Shown here: one piece after another, positions 8,236-17,078 of the stretch
Layout of the letters: every line of letters starts with the position of its first letter
Position numbering within the stretch: position 1 is the first letter of the stretch
NCBI GenBank assembly: GCA_036524155.1
Contig: DATDCV010000680.1
Location: 1 to 26,505 of the forward strand
Length of the DNA stretch: 26,505 bases
Origin: DATDCV01 sp036524155
GTDB lineage: Bacteria; Verrucomicrobiota; Verrucomicrobiia; Limisphaerales; UBA8199
Reading direction: 5' to 3'
Position numbers and translations under genes: made by a program
The notes under the pieces: model-generated
What the model saw: the letters and a program-made list of their open reading frames with translations, nothing else
The model's database searches: none
Told to the model about the DNA's origin: nothing

Positions 8236-10389
8236 ATGACCCACGCTAATCTCCTATCAGCTCTCTTTGTCCTTCCGCTGGCGTTTCCTCTAACCGCCGC
8301 CCCTCCTCCGGATGACTTCCCCTCTTTCCAGGTCCCAGGCTGCGAGAAAGAGATGGCGACCTTGCGCGACCTCTTCTGGCTCCATTACCCCGGCGCCGGC
8401 CCCAAAGCCACGCTGTGGGACGAATGGCTGCCCGACAACGCCCTCTGGCCCGCCGTCACTACCGGCAACCAATCCGATTTCATGCGCCGCCAGTGGCGCG
8501 ATGTGCTCAGCGCGCGCATCGTTGACCCCGAAGGCTACGTCGCCACTCATCAGCATGCCAGTATCGCCCACCAACTCGGCTGGCCATTTCCGTTCTGGAC
8601 TCAGGGCCGCCGTGGCTGTGGCTGGCATTTCTCCTTCAAAAACACCATCGGGCCGGGCTGGCGTCCCAACGATCTGTCCAAAACCACCGGCTGGGTTTTA
8701 ACTGGCGCGGGTGACTCCGGCCTCGGCGACGATGGCTGGACACTCGACGTCACCAACGCCCAGTGCTTTCTCACCGCGCCGCCCTGGAGATGCGACACCC
8801 TTGAAGTCCCCTTTCTCCAGATCCGGTCGAAGTCGAGCGGTCTCGGCGAACTCCAGCCGTTCATCGAATGGACCACGCCCGCCCAGACCAACTTCGACGC
8901 TGCCCGGCGGATGTACTTCGAGCCGCCCAAACCCGACCAGATGGTTTATACCATGGTCCCGATGTTCCACCATCCGCAATGGACCGGCGAAGTCGCACAA
9001 TTGCGCCTCTGTCTCGGGAACAACTCACCCGGCAAGCTCGTTCTGCAGGCCTTCTTCTCCCAATATGACACCCGCCACAACATCAACGGCCAAAATTTCA
9101 TCCGCGGTTGCGCCAAATACTTCTGGTGGACACGCGACCTCAACTTCCTGCGCTCGAACATTCCGCGCATGCGCTCCGCTCTGCGCTATCTCATGACCGA
9201 ACACGATGCCCTCGACCGCAAAGTTGTTTATACCACTTGGGTCGGCCACGACGGGCGCAGCGGCCTCAAACGTGTCGAGGGTAAAAAGGAAATTCTCACC
9301 GGAGTCGGTATCGGCAACAACTACTGGGACCTGCTGCCTTTCGGCAACCTCGATTGCTACGCCACCGTTCAATACTACGATGCCATCCTCACCCTCACTG
9401 CTATCGAACGGGAAATCCGCGCCCACCCGGACTGGTCAATACCCGGAGGCATCCTGAGCCTCGATCCGGCGTGGCTCGAAAAGCATGCCGCGGATGTGAA
9501 AGCCGAAGGCAACCGCCTCTTCTGGAATCAGGAAACCGGCCGCTTTGTCGCGTGCGTCGACTCCGAAAACCAAACGCACGATTATGGCTTCTCGTTCCTC
9601 AACTGCGAAGCTATCTACTACGACTTCGCCAGTCCCGAACACGCGCGTTCGATTATGAGCTGGCTGAATGGCGATCGCAAAGTCGACGGCGATACGTCCC
9701 AGGGGGACGACATCTATCATTGGCGCTTCGGCCCGCGTGCCACCACCAAACGCAATCTCGATTGGTACTTCTGGGCGTGGAGCAACCCTGAATCCATTCC
9801 TTGGGGTAATCAGGTCCAGGACGGCGGCGCCGTGCTCGGTTTCGCCTATCACGACCTGATGGCGCGTCTGGATATACTCGGGCCGGACAATGCCTGGCAG
9901 CGTCTCCAACACACCCTTCGCTGGTTCGACGAAGTCGAGGCCGCCGGCGGCTACCGCAAGTACTACGACGGCAAACGAGACGGTTCCTTGCAGGGCGGGG
10001 GAACCCCCGGCGGCCTGGGCCTCGACCATGAATTCTTCGAAAGCGTTCTCGTTCCTCAAGTCATGCTGAACGGTTTCCTCCGCTTCCATCCCGATGCCGA
10101 TGGCTTCAGAATCGACCCGCGGCTCCCGCAAGCATGGCCTGAATTGGGAGTGAACCGCCTCCGGTTTCAGGATTCAGTATTACGCATCAAGGCCACCCGG
10201 AACACCATCGAGCTTTGGCGGGAAGGCAACCTCGATCAGCCATTCCGGATTAGCCTGCCCCCGGGAGAATGGAGCGGAAGGCTTGTCGGATCGGAACGCG
10301 CTGCCCCATCCGATCTGAAACTCGGCAAAACTAGTTCGGGGGTAACTCTCAACTGGGTCGGTGCTCCGGGGATTCGCCTGGAGCGTTAG
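8236..10389 (+). CDS. Exported six-hairpin glycosidase-like protein
   Basis: 717 residues from the ATG with the AAAGGAGG site. Residues 1-22 are a signal peptide (hydrophobic run, then LTAA), so it acts in the periplasm or outside. The body is rich in Trp, Tyr and His motifs typical of (alpha/alpha)6 barrels: FWWTRD at 296-301, NNYWD at 361-365, DYGFSFLNCEAIYYD, and a LDHEFFES motif at 596-603 whose Asp/Glu are candidate catalytic residues. Residues ~620-665 (GFRIDPRLPQAWPEL, then a VLRIKAT strand) look like the C-terminal beta domain of GH65-like enzymes. I infer an oligosaccharide hydrolase or phosphorylase-like enzyme; substrate and catalytic type cannot be told from sequence. Its last 41 bases overlap a convergent gene. 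Confidence 0.85.
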   Translation: MTHANLLSALFVLPLAFPLTAAPPPDDFPSFQVPGCEKEMATLRDLFWLHYPGAGPKATLWDEWLPDNALWPAVTTGNQSDFMRRQWRDVLSARIVDPEGYVATHQHASIAHQLGWPFPFWTQGRRGCGWHFSFKNTIGPGWRPNDLSKTTGWVLTGAGDSGLGDDGWTLDVTNAQCFLTAPPWRCDTLEVPFLQIRSKSSGLGELQPFIEWTTPAQTNFDAARRMYFEPPKPDQMVYTMVPMFHHPQWTGEVAQLRLCLGNNSPGKLVLQAFFSQYDTRHNINGQNFIRGCAKYFWWTRDLNFLRSNIPRMRSALRYLMTEHDALDRKVVYTTWVGHDGRSGLKRVEGKKEILTGVGIGNNYWDLLPFGNLDCYATVQYYDAILTLTAIEREIRAHPDWSIPGGILSLDPAWLEKHAADVKAEGNRLFWNQETGRFVACVDSENQTHDYGFSFLNCEAIYYDFASPEHARSIMSWLNGDRKVDGDTSQGDDIYHWRFGPRATTKRNLDWYFWAWSNPESIPWGNQVQDGGAVLGFAYHDLMARLDILGPDNAWQRLQHTLRWFDEVEAAGGYRKYYDGKRDGSLQGGGTPGGLGLDHEFFESVLVPQVMLNGFLRFHPDADGFRIDPRLPQAWPELGVNRLRFQDSVLRIKATRNTIELWREGNLDQPFRISLPPGEWSGRLVGSERAAPSDLKLGKTSSGVTLNWVGAPGIRLER

Positions 10390-10603
10390 CCGACCCTGCG
10401 GCGTGCTGGTCCCGATCGTGCAACTTGCTCTCGTTTCCCAGCACGCGCACGATCAAAAACAAACCCAGAAAAACAGCGCCCAGCGGCAGCAGCACGTAAA
10501 GGGCATCGATGTTGCCAGTGTGAATCCAACCCAGGTTGATCATCCCTCCCGCCACTAGGCACCCGACCGCCAGCACCAACAAACCCTTTGCCGTTTTTGT
10601 CAT
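10349..10603 (-). CDS. Small two-TM membrane protein
   Basis: 84 residues. Residues ~6-26 and ~33-53 are two hydrophobic helices joined by a short loop (WIHTGNID), followed by a charged, probably cytoplasmic tail. This layout resembles small hypothetical membrane proteins, but I do not recognise the family. The gene runs against the six-hairpin gene and overlaps its last 41 bases; the part that overlaps is only the low-complexity tail. No clear Shine-Dalgarno sequence. The helices make it more likely real than the other short frames here. Confidence 0.6.
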   Translation of the reverse strand: MTKTAKGLLVLAVGCLVAGGMINLGWIHTGNIDALYVLLPLGAVFLGLFLIVRVLGNESKLHDRDQHAAGSANAPGESPEHRPS

Positions 10604-10804
10604 ACTCTGAGGTTAACATGTACTGCCACGGCCCGATAGGCAATCGGCTCCCGACCTCGCCTTGCCACGATCATCTCGATTGTTGAACTCGTTCGACGGC
10701 AACCGCGAAAAAACTTAGATGCCCCCGTTGCGACGTATTTGCCTTCTCGCCACTTCCGGCCAAATCTCCGCTTGCACAGTCATTTCGGTTTCTTACATTG
10801 TTGT

Positions 10805-10830
10805 CCCTCTCAGAGCCTCGGCTCTAAGGG
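10805..10830 (+). promoter_or_regulatory. Leader hairpin covering a possible ribosome binding site
   Basis: AGAGC (10812-10816) and GCTCT (10821-10825) pair around a CTCG loop, and CCCT (10805-10808) can pair with AGGG (10827-10830). The AAGGG at 10826-10830 would be the ribosome site for a GTG start at 10837 of the EF-G-like gene. The rest of the 254-base spacer 10604-10857 shows only a weak promoter-like pair (TTGCAC at about 10775, TACATT 16 bases later). Confidence 0.35.
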
Positions 10831-10857
10831 CAATTCGTGGAATGTCGGTCTAATTTT

Positions 10858-12948
10858 ATGAAAGAATATCAAGCTGCTGATATCCGCAACTTCGCAATCG
10901 TAGGCCATGCTTCTTCAGGAAAAACGCTGCTCAGCGAAGCGATGCTGGCGACCGCCGGTGTCATCAACCGCATGGGCAGCATCGCCGCCGGTTCGACGGT
11001 TTCCGACTACCACGACAGCGAGCAGCAGCGCCAAATTTCCGTCTCCACCACCCTGATGCACCTCGATTGGCTCGGGAAGAAGTTCAACCTCCTCGATTCG
11101 CCGGGGTACGCCGACTTCATCAGCGAAGGCCTTGCTGCCCTCCGCGTCAGCGATTTCGCCCTCATCGTCGTCCATGCCAACCACGGCGTCGGCGTCGGGA
11201 CGGACACCGTCTGGAAATATGCCACCGAGCTCGGCATCCCGAAGATCATCGTTGTGAACGCTTTCGACAAGGAAGAGACGGACTTCGAGAACACTCTCGC
11301 GCAGCTTCGTGAACATTTCGGCGAACGCGTCTTCCCCTTGACCGTGCCACTCAACCCCGGCCCCGGATTCAACCAGGTCCTGGATGTGCCACGGAACGAA
11401 GTCATCACCTTTGCCCCAGACAAGAGCGGCAAGTACACGGAAGCTCCCGCCAGCGGAGCCGTCGCCGACCAGGTAAAGAAACTGCACTCCCAGTTAATCG
11501 AGTACATCGCCGAGTCCGATGACGCGCTCATGGAAAAGTTCTTCGCCGAGGGTGGCCTCTCCGAAGAGGAAATGCGCGCCGGCCTGCACGCCGCCTTCCA
11601 GAAGGGCACTTTTTCGCCCGTGTTTGTCACCTCAGCAGAGTCGAACACTGGCGTCGCTCGTTTGATGGATTTCATCGCCAAATATGCCACTGCTCCTGCC
11701 GACCAGCCTAAAGCCAACGCGGTCGACGGGGATGGCATCGACGTGGAAGTCTCCCTGAAGGATCCCGATCCGGTGGTCTTCGTCTTCAAGACCATGATCG
11801 AAGCGCAATTCGGGGAACTCTCTTTCTTCCGCCTTTATTCCGGCTCTATCAAGTTCGGAAGCGAGCTCCACAACACCGACCGTCGCAGCTCCGAAAAAAT
11901 CGGTCAGATCTACCTCCTTAATGGCAAGACCCGCACGAGCGTCCCCTCGCTAGTCGCGGGCGACATCGGCGCGGTGGTGAAACTGAAGGACACCAACACC
12001 GGAAACACGTTGTGTGGCACGAAAAAGCCGCTTTCACTTCCCAAGGTTGCCTACCCCAAACCGAACATCCACGCCGCCCTCAAGAGCAGCGGCAAGGGGG
12101 AGGAGGACAAAATCGCCTCGGGCCTCGCGGCCTTGCACCACGAGGATCCCACTTTCATCTACATGGTTGATTCCGAACTACGCCAGACCATCGTCTCGGC
12201 CCAGGGCGAGTTGCACCTCGAGGTCATCGCTGACAAACTCCGAAGGCGGTACAACGTCCACGTCGAACTCATCGAGCCGCGTGTGCGTTATCGCGAAACC
12301 ATCAAAGGCCGCGGTGATTCAAAATACCGCCACAAAAAGCAAACCGGAGGCGCCGGCCAGTTCGCCGAAGTCTGGATGAAGATCGAGCCTAAGCCCCGTG
12401 ATACCGGCGTCGAGTTCACCCAGACCCTATCCGGCCAAAACGTCGACCGCGTATTCGTGCCTTCGGTTGAAAAGGGCGTTATGAAAGCCTGCGAAGAAGG
12501 CATCGTTGCCGGCTACCGGGTCGTCGATGTGAAGATCGATTTCTACGACGGCAAGATGCACCCGGTCGACTCGAAAGATATTGCCTTCCAAATCGCAGGT
12601 TATTTCGGCTTCAAAGAGGCCTTCAACATGGCCCGCCCGTGCCTCCTCGAACCCATTCATCTGGTCGAAATCCGCATCCCGGAAGACTGTATGGGCAAGG
12701 TCATGGGCGACCTTTCCAGTCGCCGCGGCAAAATCCAAGGCATGGACATGGAAGGCGGATTTCAAATCATCAAAGCCCACGTCCCCGCCAAAGAACTTTA
12801 CCGCTACTCCAGCACTCTCCGTTCGCTTACGGGTGGCCGGGGCGTGCATTCTGAGTCTTTCAGCCACTACGAAGAAATGCCTCGCGAGGCCGAGCAGCGA
12901 GTAATCGAGGAAAGCAAGAAGGCCAAACAGCAACAAGCCGCCGAGTAA
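10858..12948 (+). CDS. EF-G-like translational GTPase (EF-G type 2)
   Basis: 696 residues, the usual EF-G length. Domain I: P-loop GHASSGKT at 16-23, a switch region with QQRQISV, DSPGYADF at 80-87 (in place of DTPGHVDF), and NAFDK at 134-138. The last departs from the canonical NKxD: Lys is Ala. Then domain II (~310-400), domain III, the domain IV region with 'RYRHKKQTGGAGQFAEV', and a C-terminal domain V. These departures match the EF-G-2/'EF-G-like' group, not the main EF-G; its role is less clear than ribosome translocation. Start: ATG at 10858 gives the usual N-terminus (MKEYQAADIRNFAIVGH). A GTG at 10837, seven codons earlier, has an AAGGG site six bases upstream and remains possible. 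The gene stands alone. Confidence 0.92.
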   Translation: MKEYQAADIRNFAIVGHASSGKTLLSEAMLATAGVINRMGSIAAGSTVSDYHDSEQQRQISVSTTLMHLDWLGKKFNLLDSPGYADFISEGLAALRVSDFALIVVHANHGVGVGTDTVWKYATELGIPKIIVVNAFDKEETDFENTLAQLREHFGERVFPLTVPLNPGPGFNQVLDVPRNEVITFAPDKSGKYTEAPASGAVADQVKKLHSQLIEYIAESDDALMEKFFAEGGLSEEEMRAGLHAAFQKGTFSPVFVTSAESNTGVARLMDFIAKYATAPADQPKANAVDGDGIDVEVSLKDPDPVVFVFKTMIEAQFGELSFFRLYSGSIKFGSELHNTDRRSSEKIGQIYLLNGKTRTSVPSLVAGDIGAVVKLKDTNTGNTLCGTKKPLSLPKVAYPKPNIHAALKSSGKGEEDKIASGLAALHHEDPTFIYMVDSELRQTIVSAQGELHLEVIADKLRRRYNVHVELIEPRVRYRETIKGRGDSKYRHKKQTGGAGQFAEVWMKIEPKPRDTGVEFTQTLSGQNVDRVFVPSVEKGVMKACEEGIVAGYRVVDVKIDFYDGKMHPVDSKDIAFQIAGYFGFKEAFNMARPCLLEPIHLVEIRIPEDCMGKVMGDLSSRRGKIQGMDMEGGFQIIKAHVPAKELYRYSSTLRSLTGGRGVHSESFSHYEEMPREAEQRVIEESKKAKQQQAAE

Positions 12949-12980
12949 GGGCCACCTCGTCCTGAGCCCGAACTTCATGC

Positions 12981-13003
12981 TTGACCCGACGTCCATGGGT
13001 CAA
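12981..13003 (+). terminator. Hairpin after the EF-G-like gene
   Basis: TTGACCC (12981-12987) and GGGTCAA (12997-13003) are exact complements around a 9-base loop, 33 bases past the stop. There is no T run, so this is at best a weak terminator or a transcript-end stabiliser. Confidence 0.35.
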
Positions 13004-13050
13004 TTGCGGTTTTGGAATTGAAGTGCTGGAATTGATCCGAGGCGGCTTTG

Positions 13051-13090
13051 TTGTTCCTCTCCTTGGGGAGGGCCGGGGTGAGGGGGAATG
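13051..13090. repeat. Dispersed intergenic repeat of the 'ctctcc..ggccggggtgagg' kind
   Basis: The stretch holds cctctccttggggagg followed by gccggggtgaggggg. I recall this type of element from spacers of many bacteria, where its minus strand translates as the familiar 'LTPALSPKER'-like string; here the minus strand gives LTPALPKER. It can fold as a small hairpin (13056-13061 with 13066-13071). It lies in the 252-base spacer between the EF-G-like gene and the DUF5107 gene, where nothing else coding is seen. Confidence 0.65.
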
Positions 13091-13200
13091 TCGCTGCCCC
13101 CGACCGCCCCCACAACGTTGGAACGCGCCTCCTGATTGGCTTTTCTTTTTCCCTCGAAATTGATACCTCAAAGAAGCGAGCATATCGAACTTCGTTGATT

Positions 13201-16200
13201 ATGAGACCAAATCTCCCGCGGTGGGCCTGGCGAACGCCATTCACCCCTGGCCGCCTGACATTCTACGCCTCGGCGTTCTTCCTCATTGGCGGCGTTCCCC
13301 TGCGCGCGGGCTCGGCCGCGCGAATTTGGGAGGAGACCGTCACTCTCCCAGCCTACCAGGTGGCCCTGCCCGATCCCAACCCGCGCTTTTACAGCGGCCG
13401 CACCTACCAGGGCGCCAAAGCCACGTTCTATCCCTATCCGGTGTCGGACCAGATGACCGAACGCCGTGAAGACAAGAAATACAAAGCGGTCTGCCTCGAG
13501 AATGCGTACCTGAAGATCTCGGTTTTGCCGGAGCTCGGAGGCCGCATTTTCACCGCCTTGGACAAGGGAAACAACTACGACTTCTTCTACCGCCAGCATG
13601 TGATCAAACCCGCGTTGATCGGCATGCTCGGCGCGTGGATCTCCGGCGGCGTCGAGTGGAATGTGCCGCATCACCATCGCGCCAGCAGTTTCATGCCTGT
13701 GGACTACACTATCCAGGAAGATCCGGACGGCAGCCGGACTTTGTGGGTGGGAGAGACTGAGTTGCGGCACCGGCTGAAGTGGATGGTCGGGCTCACTTTG
13801 CGGCCGGATCGGTCGTACATCGAAATGACCGTGAAGCTGTTCAACCGCACGCCGGAAGCGCAATCCTTCCTTTTCTGGATCAATCCAGCCGTTCACGCCA
13901 ACACGAATTACCAGGTTCTGTTCCCCCCTTCGACGGAGTACGCCGTCCAACATGCCAAACCCGAGTTCGCCAGTTGGCCCATCGCCCGCCAGCGTTACGG
14001 CGGCACCGACTACTCCCGCGGCGTCGATATCAGTTGGTGGAAAAACCATCCCTCGCCGGTCTCGTTTTTCGCCTGGGATTGCCGGGAGGACTTCTTCGGC
14101 GGATACGACCACGGCCGACAGGCCGGAGTTGTCCAGATCTCGAACCATCACGTCTCCCCCGGGAAGAAATTCTTCGAATGGGGCAACGGACCTGAAGGCG
14201 AAATGTGGACGAAGATTCTGAGCGATGAGGATGGGCCGTACCTCGAACTGATGGCGGGGTCCTATTCGGATAACCAGCCTGATTACAGTTGGTGCCAGCC
14301 CTACGAGGTGAAGGTATTCAAGCACTACTGGTATCCTATCAGGCAATTGGGCGGCCTGAAGAACGCCAACACGGAGGCGGCGATCAACCTCGAGACCACC
14401 AACCACACCGTCCGGCTGGCGCTCAACACGACGGCGGCCCACCCCAACGCCCGAGCGTTGCTCCAGGCCGGCGACCGCACCATCCTCGACCAGGTTATCC
14501 GCATCAGCCCAAATGACCCGTTTGTCGCGAATGTCTTCCTTCCCGATGGAATTAACGACGGCGTCCTCAAAGCCAGCCTCCTCCAAGCAGATGGCAAAGA
14601 GCTGATAAGCTATCAGCCCGTTCCCAAAGCGAACTCTCCGATGCCCGAACCCGTCAAGCGCCCTGCTCCCCCTAAGGACATCACGTCCAGCGAAGAGCTG
14701 TATCTTACCGGGCTGCGGATCGAGCAACTGTACAGTCCTTCATTCGATCCCGTTCCCTATTACCTCGAGGCGCTCCGGCGTGATGCGGGCGATTACCGCG
14801 CGAACACCGCATTGGGCAGTCTCTATTGCCGCCAGGGCCGGTTCGAGGAGGCTGAACCTCTGCTGCGCTCGGCCATTCAGCGAGCCACCGAGAATTATAT
14901 CCGCTCCAAAGACGGCGAGGCGCATTATTACCTCGGGGTGGCTCTTCGCGCCCAAGGCAAAACAGGGGTGGCCCGCGACGCTCTCTACCAGGCGATCTGG
15001 AGCCGCGCCTGGCAGGCGGCCGGCTATTACCAGTTGGCGGAGCTCGCGTCGGCGGACCGGCACTACGGGGAGGCGCTCGACCTTGTGAGCCGGTCAATCG
15101 AGGCCGGCGCGCTTAACACCAAGGCCCTCGAATTGCGCACCGCCCTTTTGAGGCGGCTCGGCCGTTCGTCCGAAACGGCCCAACTGATCCGGCAGCTCCT
15201 GGATTTGGATCCTATCAACCCGCGCGCCTTGCATGAACGCGCCCTCCTCGCTGCAAAGGGCAAACCTGCGCGGAAGGCGCTCCAACCTATGGTTAAGGTA
15301 TTGCGCGGCGAGGTGACGTCCTACCTCGAGCTCGCGGTTGATTACTCCAATGGCGGGTTGTACGAGGAAGCGATCGGCGTTCTGGACACGTTCCTCGACC
15401 AGGCCGCCGACAAACTACGCGTCAATCCTCTGGTTTATTACTACCTCGGGTGGTTCTACGAAAAAACCGGCGACGAAGCGAAAGCAGCCGACGCCCTGAA
15501 ACTTGCGGCGCAAATGCCCCCCGATTTTTGTTTCCCGTTCCAGCATGAGGCTGCGCCGATCCTGCGGCAGGCTATGACTCGCAACCCGCTTGATCCGCGT
15601 GCGCCCTATTACCTCGGCAACCTGCTGTTCGATACCCAGCCTCTCGCCGCGATCGCCGCCTGGGAAAAAGCTGTTGAACTCGACGCCGGGTTCGCTGTGG
15701 CGCAGCGCAATCTCGGTTTGGCGCGTGCCCAGGCGCAGAAGGACATCCCCGGCGCTATTGCCTGCCTCGAAAAAGCCGTCACGCTGAATCCAAGCGACCC
15801 CCGGCTCTACTACGAGTTGGACCTGCTCTATGAATCCGCCGGCGCCGCTGTTGAGAAACGGCTGGCGCTCCTTAACTCGCGGCCGGACACCGTTGCTCTG
15901 CGCGACGATGCCGTGACGCGGCGCATTTCGCTTCTGACGGCGGCCGGCCAGGCGGAAACAGCCCTCGCGATCCTCCGCCAGCGCCATTTCCATAACTGGG
16001 AAGGCAGTGGCAGCCTCCACGATGTCTACGTAGATGCTTGTCTGCAGAGCGGATTGAGACGCCTCGGTGCCCGCCAACACTCGGAGGCGCTCATGGATTT
16101 TCGCGCAGCGCTCGAATACCCGGCAAACCAGGAAGTCGGCAAATCCAGGCGCGAGCAGCGCGTCGCGCAGATCTATTATGCCATCGGCCAGGCCCAGGAA

Positions 16201-16587
16201 GCCTTGGGCCAGACTGCCGAGGCCAGGGCTTCCTACGAGCGGGCCGCCCGTGCGTCGGGCGGCCCTTCCGAGGGCCAGTTCTGTAAAGCTCTCGCGTTGC
16301 GCAAAGTGGGCCAACCGGAAGAGGCTAAAGGCATCCTTGAGAACCTGGAGAAACACGGGCAGGACGAGCTCAAACGGGAGGCCGAAGCCGTCGACTACTT
16401 TGCGAAGTTTGGCGAAAAGCGGGCCGAGCGCTTGCGACTTGCTGAAGGACACTTTTTGGCGGGGTTGGGCTGTCTTGGACTCGGCAAAACCGACGACGCC
16501 CAGGCGCATTTCCGCCAGGCGCTCGATCTCCATCCCGCTCATCTGGGCGCGCTGCGGTGGCAAGCCGAGGCGGCGAACGAAAAGTGA
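13201..16587 (+). CDS. Exported DUF5107 domain protein with TPR repeats
   Basis: 1128 residues from the ATG at 13201. Residues ~18-40 form a signal peptide (FYASAFFLIGG core). The TTG start at 13048 is rejected, since it would read through the intergenic repeat. Residues ~43-400 match the DUF5107 type: 'PELGGRIFTALDKGNNYDFFYR', 'GGVEWNVPHHHR' at 149-160, and WINPAVHAN. The fold resembles galactose-mutarotase-like beta sandwiches, so sugar binding or carbohydrate processing is plausible but not shown. Residues ~530-1125 are tetratricopeptide repeats, seen as YYLG, A.ALG.LY and EAL..Y-type helices, probably for protein contacts. A lipoprotein gene follows 13 bases later with a good ribosome site, so the two are likely one operon. 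No clear Shine-Dalgarno sequence precedes 13201. Confidence 0.88.
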   Translation: MRPNLPRWAWRTPFTPGRLTFYASAFFLIGGVPLRAGSAARIWEETVTLPAYQVALPDPNPRFYSGRTYQGAKATFYPYPVSDQMTERREDKKYKAVCLENAYLKISVLPELGGRIFTALDKGNNYDFFYRQHVIKPALIGMLGAWISGGVEWNVPHHHRASSFMPVDYTIQEDPDGSRTLWVGETELRHRLKWMVGLTLRPDRSYIEMTVKLFNRTPEAQSFLFWINPAVHANTNYQVLFPPSTEYAVQHAKPEFASWPIARQRYGGTDYSRGVDISWWKNHPSPVSFFAWDCREDFFGGYDHGRQAGVVQISNHHVSPGKKFFEWGNGPEGEMWTKILSDEDGPYLELMAGSYSDNQPDYSWCQPYEVKVFKHYWYPIRQLGGLKNANTEAAINLETTNHTVRLALNTTAAHPNARALLQAGDRTILDQVIRISPNDPFVANVFLPDGINDGVLKASLLQADGKELISYQPVPKANSPMPEPVKRPAPPKDITSSEELYLTGLRIEQLYSPSFDPVPYYLEALRRDAGDYRANTALGSLYCRQGRFEEAEPLLRSAIQRATENYIRSKDGEAHYYLGVALRAQGKTGVARDALYQAIWSRAWQAAGYYQLAELASADRHYGEALDLVSRSIEAGALNTKALELRTALLRRLGRSSETAQLIRQLLDLDPINPRALHERALLAAKGKPARKALQPMVKVLRGEVTSYLELAVDYSNGGLYEEAIGVLDTFLDQAADKLRVNPLVYYYLGWFYEKTGDEAKAADALKLAAQMPPDFCFPFQHEAAPILRQAMTRNPLDPRAPYYLGNLLFDTQPLAAIAAWEKAVELDAGFAVAQRNLGLARAQAQKDIPGAIACLEKAVTLNPSDPRLYYELDLLYESAGAAVEKRLALLNSRPDTVALRDDAVTRRISLLTAAGQAETALAILRQRHFHNWEGSGSLHDVYVDACLQSGLRRLGARQHSEALMDFRAALEYPANQEVGKSRREQRVAQIYYAIGQAQEALGQTAEARASYERAARASGGPSEGQFCKALALRKVGQPEEAKGILENLEKHGQDELKREAEAVDYFAKFGEKRAERLRLAEGHFLAGLGCLGLGKTDDAQAHFRQALDLHPAHLGALRWQAEAANEK

Positions 16588-16589
16588 AA

Positions 16590-16594
16590 GGGAG
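16590..16594 (+). promoter_or_regulatory. Ribosome binding site GGGAG
   Basis: GGGAG ends six bases before the ATG at 16601 and starts just past the preceding stop codon. It sets the lipoprotein start well inside a longer open frame. Confidence 0.7.
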
Positions 16595-16600
16595 AAAATC

Positions 16601-17032
16601 ATGTTAAACCGTGGGGCAATACTCGCCCTGCTCGTGTGTGTTGTGGTGCCTGGATGCAAGTCACACCCGCTCGGTCCTTACGTATCGCCCCGCGTCGAAG
16701 GCCAGGTAGTCAGTGCTGAGGACGGCCGCGCGCTGGAGGGGGTGGCCGTAACTCGCGGCAAGCTCACTGTTGATTCTCTCGACCGCTATCCCAAGGGCGG
16801 TCAATTGCTGCTGCGCAAAGTCCCCGCGGAGACCGGGCGCGACGGCTACTTCGTGTTGCCGAGCGAGCGGGTGCTCTCGGTAGTGCGCGGTTCAGGCTGG
16901 AACGAGGCGCAGCTTTCGTTCGCGAAGAACGGCTATCGCACCCTCTACACTAACGTCACCACCACGCTGGCCACTAACTCGCTCGCCGGCGAACCGGTGT
17001 TGAGCGTGGGCGTGGTGCGCTTGTCGCACTAA
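16601..17032 (+). CDS. Small lipoprotein with carboxypeptidase-regulatory-like fold
   Basis: 143 residues. The N-terminus is short and basic (MLNRG), then a hydrophobic run (AILALLVCVVV) and PGC: a lipobox with Cys at about residue 19, although Pro at -2 is unusual. After it, 'VEGQVVSAEDGRALEGVAVTRG' and 'ETGRDGYFVLPSERV' are the two hallmarks of carboxypeptidase-regulatory-like beta domains. I infer an envelope lipoprotein of unknown partner. It starts 13 bases after the DUF5107/TPR gene with its own GGGAG site, and probably works with that protein. Confidence 0.8.
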   Translation: MLNRGAILALLVCVVVPGCKSHPLGPYVSPRVEGQVVSAEDGRALEGVAVTRGKLTVDSLDRYPKGGQLLLRKVPAETGRDGYFVLPSERVLSVVRGSGWNEAQLSFAKNGYRTLYTNVTTTLATNSLAGEPVLSVGVVRLSH

Positions 17033-17078
17033 AGCGAAAGCTACGCGGATCGCGGACTGGCGCCTTCCTCTCCCCGGC

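Noticed and set aside
13048..13200. TTG-started extension of the DUF5107 gene
   Set aside because: It would translate the intergenic repeat and hide the signal peptide.
13168..14727. 519-codon open frame on the minus strand
   Set aside because: Lies opposite the DUF5107 domain, which has strong family motifs; product shows no recognisable domain.
16067..16600. Long upstream extension of the lipoprotein frame
   Set aside because: It overlaps the TPR gene in another frame; the ATG at 16601 has a ribosome site and begins a signal peptide.
15415..16659. 414-codon open frame on the minus strand
   Set aside because: Antisense to the TPR region and lipoprotein start; composition typical of a reverse-frame shadow.
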